Source: Lachnoclostridium sp. UBA5890 (GTDB taxonomy: Bacteria; Bacillota; Clostridia; Lachnospirales; Lachnospiraceae). From it: a stretch of 39,296 nucleotides of DNA. Where the stretch lies: assembly GCA_002431395.1 (NCBI GenBank), contig DJEU01000006.1:1-39296 (forward strand), in the 5' to 3' direction. Below are positions 35,156-39,296 of the stretch, piece by piece. The notes beneath the pieces are model-generated. The model was given only the letters and a program-made list of their open reading frames with translations. It made no database searches and was not told the origin of the DNA. Every line of letters begins with the position of its first letter. Position 1 is the first letter of the stretch. The position numbers and the translations under genes were made by a program.

Positions 35156-35210
35156 ATCGCAAAATTGTCCATTTCATCGTAAAGCATTCCTATTTCCCTT
35201 GTGATATATT
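35156..35210 (+). promoter_or_regulatory. Activator-type promoter region of the sugar importer operon
   Basis: A -10 box TATATT (35205-35210) has no good -35 box at the correct distance (AAGCAT at 35182-35187). Upstream, ATCGCAAAATTGTCC (35156-35170) and ATCGTAAAGCATTCC (35176-35190) agree at 10 of 15 positions with a 20-nt period, the second copy overlapping the -35 position. This is the layout expected for AraC-type activators such as the YesN-like regulator upstream. Binding is inferred. Confidence 0.5.
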
Positions 35211-35269
35211 AAACCTAAAGAAAATCATGAGTGGTTACACAGCAGAATAAATAGAGAAGGAGAATGGCT

Positions 35270-36373
35270 ATGAAGATGATAAAAAAATGGATCGCTTGCC
35301 TGATGGCAGTCGGAATGATGATTTCGCTGACCGCCTGCGGAGTAAGCGGAGATCAAGTGGCAGTCAATAAGCCACAGCAAAAAGACCCGGATGCGAAAAA
35401 GCGGATCGCGGTTTCTATGCCGACAAAGGATCTGCAGCGCTGGGCACAGGACGGAAGCAACATGAAGGCGCAGCTTGAAAAACAAGGATATGTCGTAGAT
35501 ATCCAGTATGCGAACAACGATATCGCAACGCAGGTCAGTCAGATTGAAAATATGATTGCTGTCAATCCGGATGTTCTGGTAGTTGCCTCTATCGATGGTT
35601 CGGCACTTGGAACCGCTTTGCAGGGGGCGAAAGGACTTGGCATCCCGGTTATCGCCTATGACCGTCTGATCATGCAGAGCGACGCCGTATCGTATTATGC
35701 AACATTTGACAATGAACTTGTCGGAGAACTTCAGGGACAGTATATCGAAGATAAACTGGATCTGAAAAATGCAAAAGGACCATTTAATATCGAACTTTTC
35801 ACCGGTTCTTCCGACGATAACAACTGTAACTATTTCTTTGGCGGTGCGATGAAGATCCTCCAGCCGTACATTGATTCCGGAAAACTGGTAGTTCGTTCGG
35901 GCTCAACGACATTGGCAGAATGTGCGACAGCAAACTGGTCTACAGAGGAAGCCCAGAAGAGAATGGAAAATATTCTCGCAGCATACTATCAAGATGGTAC
36001 AAAATTGGATGCGGTATTGTCCTCCAATGACTCGGTAGCAAATGGTATCACCAATGCGCTGGTCGCTTCTTACAAGGGCGATTTCCCAATCCTGACCGGT
36101 CAGGACTGCGACATTACCTCCGTAAAAAATATCATTGCCGGCAAACAGTCGATGTCAATCTTTAAAGATACGAGACAGCTGGCATCCAAAGTAGTAGAGA
36201 TGGTAACAGCGATCATTGAAGGAAAAGAAGTTCCGGTCAATGACACAGAAAGTTATGACAATGGAAAAGGAGTCGTGCCAACGTATCTTTGCCAGCCTGT
36301 CTTTGCAGACCAGGATAACTACAAAGAAGTGTTGATCGATTCCGGATATTATAAAGAATCTGATGTGAAGTAA
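35270..36373 (+). CDS. chvE: Multiple-monosaccharide ABC transporter substrate-binding lipoprotein
   Basis: The product is 367 residues. The signal peptide ends in a lipobox, LTAC (MKMIKKWIACLM…). The mature protein is a ChvE-like sugar-binding protein: KRIAVSMPTKDLQRWAQDG, VLVVASIDGSALGTAL, IPVIAYDRLI, VSYYATFDNELVG, LFTGSSDDNN and ILTGQDCDITSVKNI. The first ATG at 35264 is too close to AGAAGGAG (35255-35262), so ATG 35270 is preferred. It is the first gene of the importer operon, 13 nt from the ATPase gene. The family binds aldoses such as arabinose, xylose, galactose or glucose; specificity here is not determined. Confidence 0.88.
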   Translation: MKMIKKWIACLMAVGMMISLTACGVSGDQVAVNKPQQKDPDAKKRIAVSMPTKDLQRWAQDGSNMKAQLEKQGYVVDIQYANNDIATQVSQIENMIAVNPDVLVVASIDGSALGTALQGAKGLGIPVIAYDRLIMQSDAVSYYATFDNELVGELQGQYIEDKLDLKNAKGPFNIELFTGSSDDNNCNYFFGGAMKILQPYIDSGKLVVRSGSTTLAECATANWSTEEAQKRMENILAAYYQDGTKLDAVLSSNDSVANGITNALVASYKGDFPILTGQDCDITSVKNIIAGKQSMSIFKDTRQLASKVVEMVTAIIEGKEVPVNDTESYDNGKGVVPTYLCQPVFADQDNYKEVLIDSGYYKESDVK

Positions 36374-36386
36374 GGAGGGGTGACCG

Positions 36387-37925
36387 ATGGCAGAATATAT
36401 CTTGGAAATGAATGGAATTACCAAAACATTTCCCGGCGTAAAAGCACTGGATAATGTCAATTTGAAGGTGAAAAAAGGAGAGATTCACGCACTGGTCGGT
36501 GAAAACGGAGCCGGTAAATCGACATTAATGAATGTCCTTAGTGGAATCTACCCTTATGGAAGTTACGAAGGTGACATCGTTTACGATGGAGAAATTTGTA
36601 AATTCAAGGAAATTAAAGACAGTGAGAAAAAAGGTATTGTAATTATCCACCAGGAACTCGCACTCGTACCGTATATGACGATCGCAGAAAATATGTTTCT
36701 TGGCAATGAGCAGGGCAAGAAAATGGCGATTGACTGGACGAAAACATACGGTCGTGCCGAGGAGCTTATGAAAAAGGTAGGATTGAAAGAAGATCCGCAT
36801 ACTTTGATCAAAGATATCGGAGTCGGCAAACAGCAGCTGGTAGAAATTGCCAAAGCACTGGCAAAAGATGTAAAACTTTTGATTCTTGACGAGCCGACAG
36901 CATCGCTCAATGAATCCGATTCGCAGGCGCTTTTGGAACTCATGCTTGAGTTTAAAAAGCAGGGAATGACATCGATCATCATTTCCCATAAATTAAATGA
37001 AATTTCATACGTGGCAGATAAGATTACGGTTATCCGTGACGGCTCCACGATTGAGACGATGGATAAAGAAGTGGATGATTTCAGTGAAAACCGTATTATC
37101 CGCGGCATGGTTGGACGAGAACTGAGCAATCGTTTCCCGGCCAGAGAAAATGTTAAGATCGGCGAGGTTTGCATGGAAGTCGATCATTGGACCGTTCATC
37201 ATCCGATGACACCGGCAAAGAAAGTGGTCGACGACGTATCCTTTTATGTACGCCGTGGTGAAGTGGTCGGCATCTCCGGTTTGATGGGAGCAGGTCGTAC
37301 GGAACTTGCGATGAGTCTGTTTGGACACAGCTATGGAACCGGCATCAGCGGAACGATTAAGATGAATGGAAAGGAAGTTCATCTGAAAAATGTGCGTCAG
37401 GCGATCGACCACAAACTTGCCTATGTGACCGAAGACCGAAAAGGCAATGGATTGATCTTAAGCAATCCGATTTACACCAATACGTCTCTTGCGAAAATGG
37501 ACAAAGTCAGTCACTACGGTGTGATTGACAAATTAAAAGAAGTTCAGATCGCAGAAGATTACCGGCAGAAACTTCATACGAAAGCACCGTCGGTTTACCA
37601 AAATGTGGGAAACCTGAGTGGTGGTAACCAGCAGAAAGTGCTTTTGGCAAAATGGATGCTGACAGATCCCGACGTATTGATCTTGGATGAACCGACACGA
37701 GGAATCGACGTCGGAGCCAAATACGAGATTTATTGTATCATCAATGACCTGGTGGCAGCAGGAAAATCCGTCATCATCATTTCTTCGGAATTACCGGAAG
37801 TGCTTGGCATGAGCGACCGCATCTATGTCATGAACGAAGGTAAAATGGTGGGCGAAGTAGACGGAAAAGAAGCAACACAGGAAATTATCATGTCATATAT
37901 CATGAAATCAGGAAAAGGAGCGTGA
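36387..37925 (+). CDS. mmsA: Multiple-monosaccharide ABC transporter ATP-binding protein (two ABC domains)
   Basis: The product is 512 residues with two ABC domains. The first has Walker A GENGAGKST (38-46, Lys44), a family-specific signature region VGKQQLVEIAKAL, and Walker B LLILDEPTASL. The second has the degenerate Walker A GLMGAGRTEL normal for this family, signature LSGGNQQK (from about 409), and Walker B VLILDEPTRGID. It energises sugar uptake from the ChvE-type protein through the permease below. GGAGGGG precedes ATG 36387. The stop overlaps the region of the next start. Confidence 0.93.
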   Translation: MAEYILEMNGITKTFPGVKALDNVNLKVKKGEIHALVGENGAGKSTLMNVLSGIYPYGSYEGDIVYDGEICKFKEIKDSEKKGIVIIHQELALVPYMTIAENMFLGNEQGKKMAIDWTKTYGRAEELMKKVGLKEDPHTLIKDIGVGKQQLVEIAKALAKDVKLLILDEPTASLNESDSQALLELMLEFKKQGMTSIIISHKLNEISYVADKITVIRDGSTIETMDKEVDDFSENRIIRGMVGRELSNRFPARENVKIGEVCMEVDHWTVHHPMTPAKKVVDDVSFYVRRGEVVGISGLMGAGRTELAMSLFGHSYGTGISGTIKMNGKEVHLKNVRQAIDHKLAYVTEDRKGNGLILSNPIYTNTSLAKMDKVSHYGVIDKLKEVQIAEDYRQKLHTKAPSVYQNVGNLSGGNQQKVLLAKWMLTDPDVLILDEPTRGIDVGAKYEIYCIINDLVAAGKSVIIISSELPEVLGMSDRIYVMNEGKMVGEVDGKEATQEIIMSYIMKSGKGA

Positions 37926-37930
37926 ATGAA

Positions 37931-39070
37931 ATGAATCAGGTGAAAGAAGCTTTGAAAAAAAATACAATGGTGATCGCGCTGATCATCGTTGCGATATTCT
38001 TTACATTTATGACAGACGGAGCACTCCTCTTGTCATCCAACGTTACGAACTTAATCGCACAAAATGGTTATGTCGTTATTCTTGCAGTAGGTATGTTACT
38101 TTGTATCCTTACCGGTGGTAACATCGACTTGTCCGTCGGCTCGATCGTGTGTCTGGTCGGCGCTGTAGTTGGTAAACTGATGGTAAATGGCGGCGTCAAT
38201 ATGTGGGTAGCCATCGGAGCTGGTCTTCTCGTAGGACTTGGAATCGGTGTATGGCAGGCATTCTGGATCGCCTACGTCCGCATCCCTCCATTTATCGTAA
38301 CTCTTGCCGGCATGCTCTTGTGGCGTGGTGTCGCTCTCCTCGTACTGGACGGCCTCACAATCTCCCCAATGCCGGATGAATATATCGCATTGTTTAACAA
38401 TTATGTACCTGGTTATGGAACCGCTCTTGCAGCCGGAATCCTGATCAGTGCAGGTTATATCGCTTCCGTTATTTGGAAACGAATCAAAGCAAAGAAAAAC
38501 GGATATCAGCAGAGCAACCTTTATGGCGATATCGCAAGATGTGTTATCATCACGGCAGTGGTTATGTTTGTCAGCATCAAATTGTACAACTACAAAGGTC
38601 TGCCGACAATCCTCATTCTTCTTGCTGTAATCGTAGCAGCGTATGCTTACTACACATCCAAAACCGTTTCCGGCCGTTACTATTACGCAGTCGGCGGTAA
38701 CGAAAATGCAGCAAAACTCAGCGGTGTTAAGACAAATCGAGTATACTTCATCGCTTATGTCAACATGGCAGTGCTTTCCGCAGTCGCAGCTCTTGTCTGC
38801 ATCGCCCGTTTCAATTCCGCAGCACCTACTGCCGGAACAAACTACGAAATGGATGCAATCGGTGCCTGCTTCATCGGTGGAGCTTCCGCATACGGTGGAA
38901 TCGGAACCGTACCCGGCGTAGTAATCGGTGCCATCTTCATGGGTGTCCTGAACAACGGAATGTCTATCATGGGAATCGACGCAAACTGGCAGAAAGCCGT
39001 AAAAGGACTTGTCCTTCTGGCAGCCGTAGCCTTCGACGTAATTTCCAAGAAAAAACAAAGCAGCAAATAA
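37931..39070 (+). CDS. mmsB: Multiple-monosaccharide ABC transporter permease
   Basis: The product is 379 residues, mostly hydrophobic, with about ten membrane segments in the BPD_transp_2 pattern: GMLLCILTGGNIDLSVGSIVCLVGAVVG in the first half and ARFNSAAPTAGTNYEMDAIGACFIGGAS near the end, the conserved cytoplasmic loop that contacts the ATPase. A GTG at 37922 overlaps the ATPase stop, but AAAGGAG (37914-37920) fits ATG 37931 better. With the two preceding genes it makes a complete sugar importer. Confidence 0.92.
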   Translation: MNQVKEALKKNTMVIALIIVAIFFTFMTDGALLLSSNVTNLIAQNGYVVILAVGMLLCILTGGNIDLSVGSIVCLVGAVVGKLMVNGGVNMWVAIGAGLLVGLGIGVWQAFWIAYVRIPPFIVTLAGMLLWRGVALLVLDGLTISPMPDEYIALFNNYVPGYGTALAAGILISAGYIASVIWKRIKAKKNGYQQSNLYGDIARCVIITAVVMFVSIKLYNYKGLPTILILLAVIVAAYAYYTSKTVSGRYYYAVGGNENAAKLSGVKTNRVYFIAYVNMAVLSAVAALVCIARFNSAAPTAGTNYEMDAIGACFIGGASAYGGIGTVPGVVIGAIFMGVLNNGMSIMGIDANWQKAVKGLVLLAAVAFDVISKKKQSSK

Positions 39071-39079
39071 GAAGAACCG

Positions 39080-39116
39080 TGAATTGCGAATGCTGCTGAG
39101 CGGCATTCGTAATTCA
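39080..39116 (+). other. Long hairpin after the importer operon
   Basis: TGAATTGCGAATGC (39080-39093) pairs with GCATTCGTAATTCA (39103-39116) with one G-T pair and a 9-nt loop. There is no T-run, so it may protect the mRNA 3' end or be a small palindromic repeat and not a terminator itself. Confidence 0.55.
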
Positions 39117-39149
39117 TAGGAGAAAACTTCATCAACTTATATTACGGGG

Positions 39150-39174
39150 GACCAGCCGGAAGGCTGGTTCTTTT
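39150..39174 (+). terminator. Terminator of the importer operon
   Basis: ACCAGCC (39151-39157), loop GGAA, GGCTGGT (39162-39168), followed by TCTTTT. I see no gene from here to the window end. Confidence 0.75.
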
Positions 39175-39296
39175 GGCGTGGGAAGAGTTTTGGGGGCTTT
39201 TAGGGCGAAGGGGATAAAGCTGATTGGAGAAGGTTGGGGGTGGCACCCTGGAAGAAGGGAAAGTAAGTTGTTACAGAGGTGAGTCGCCGCCATAAG

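Noticed and set aside
38096..39106. A 336-codon open frame antisense to the permease gene
   Set aside because: It mirrors the codon pattern of mmsB, is Cys/Asp-rich with no recognisable domain, has no ribosome-binding site, and the plus strand encodes a clear permease.
39181..39296. Possible gene start at the right end
   Set aside because: The G-rich stretch has no ribosome-binding site and no convincing coding frame before the window ends.

Overview
The window looks like a chromosomal segment from a gut-type member of the Clostridia, most likely Lachnospiraceae. This is inferred from moderate-to-low GC, strong AGGAGG ribosome-binding sites, an Rpn-type nuclease tail, YesM/YesN-type signalling, an MmsA/MmsB/ChvE sugar importer, and secreted proteins with proline/threonine-rich linkers and lysine-rich Fn3-like C-termini. 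There is no rRNA, tRNA, CRISPR array or phage structural gene, and no taxonomic marker that fixes the genus.

Left part (1-10.75 kb). A compact plus-strand operon encodes a membrane-linked phospho-signalling system. It has two zinc-ribbon membrane proteins, a Sel1-repeat protein, two tandem paralogous Ser/Thr-kinase-like proteins with zinc knuckles and membrane segments, a TerY/YegL-like vWA protein, and a PP2C phosphatase with one membrane span and an extracytoplasmic tail. The core matches the known vWA-PP2C-kinase triad (TerY-P; E. coli YegL-YegK-YegI), but the kinase is duplicated and several membrane partners are added. The operon lies between two diverged direct repeats, each an Rpn-family C-terminal tail plus terminator. 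Broken genes sit at both edges: a frameshifted, truncated surface-protein remnant and a frame-disrupted small gene on the left, and a mini zinc ribbon plus a fragment on the right.

Middle part (10.75-28 kb). This is a cell-surface region. It holds an 846-residue secreted amidase-like protein with GBS-Bsp-like and C-type-lectin-like domains, an orphan LytTR response regulator on the minus strand, a giant 3765-residue secreted multidomain protein, and a subtilisin-family (S8) serine protease on the minus strand. The three secreted proteins share a Pro/Thr/Ser-rich linker followed by a lysine-rich Fn3-like end domain. The LytTR gene has a strong promoter and a leader of about 300 nt. That leader holds a 195-nt element closed by a 15-bp helix, with internal hairpins and a tandem G-A internal loop, plus a second identical copy of its 78-bp flank. 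It is the best candidate here for an undescribed structured RNA or mobile repeat.

Right part (28-39.3 kb). This is a sugar-sensing and uptake locus. One likely operon encodes a soluble LacI-fold sensor fused to a GGDEF domain, a membrane-anchored sugar-binding-like protein, a YesM-type histidine kinase, a YesN-type AraC response regulator and a sugar-binding lipoprotein. After a terminator, a second operon encodes the ChvE-MmsA-MmsB importer behind a promoter with a poor -35 box and a phased direct repeat. The simplest model is that the binding protein and kinase sense a monosaccharide outside the cell, the regulator switches on the importer, and the GGDEF fusion links sugar status to cyclic-di-GMP.
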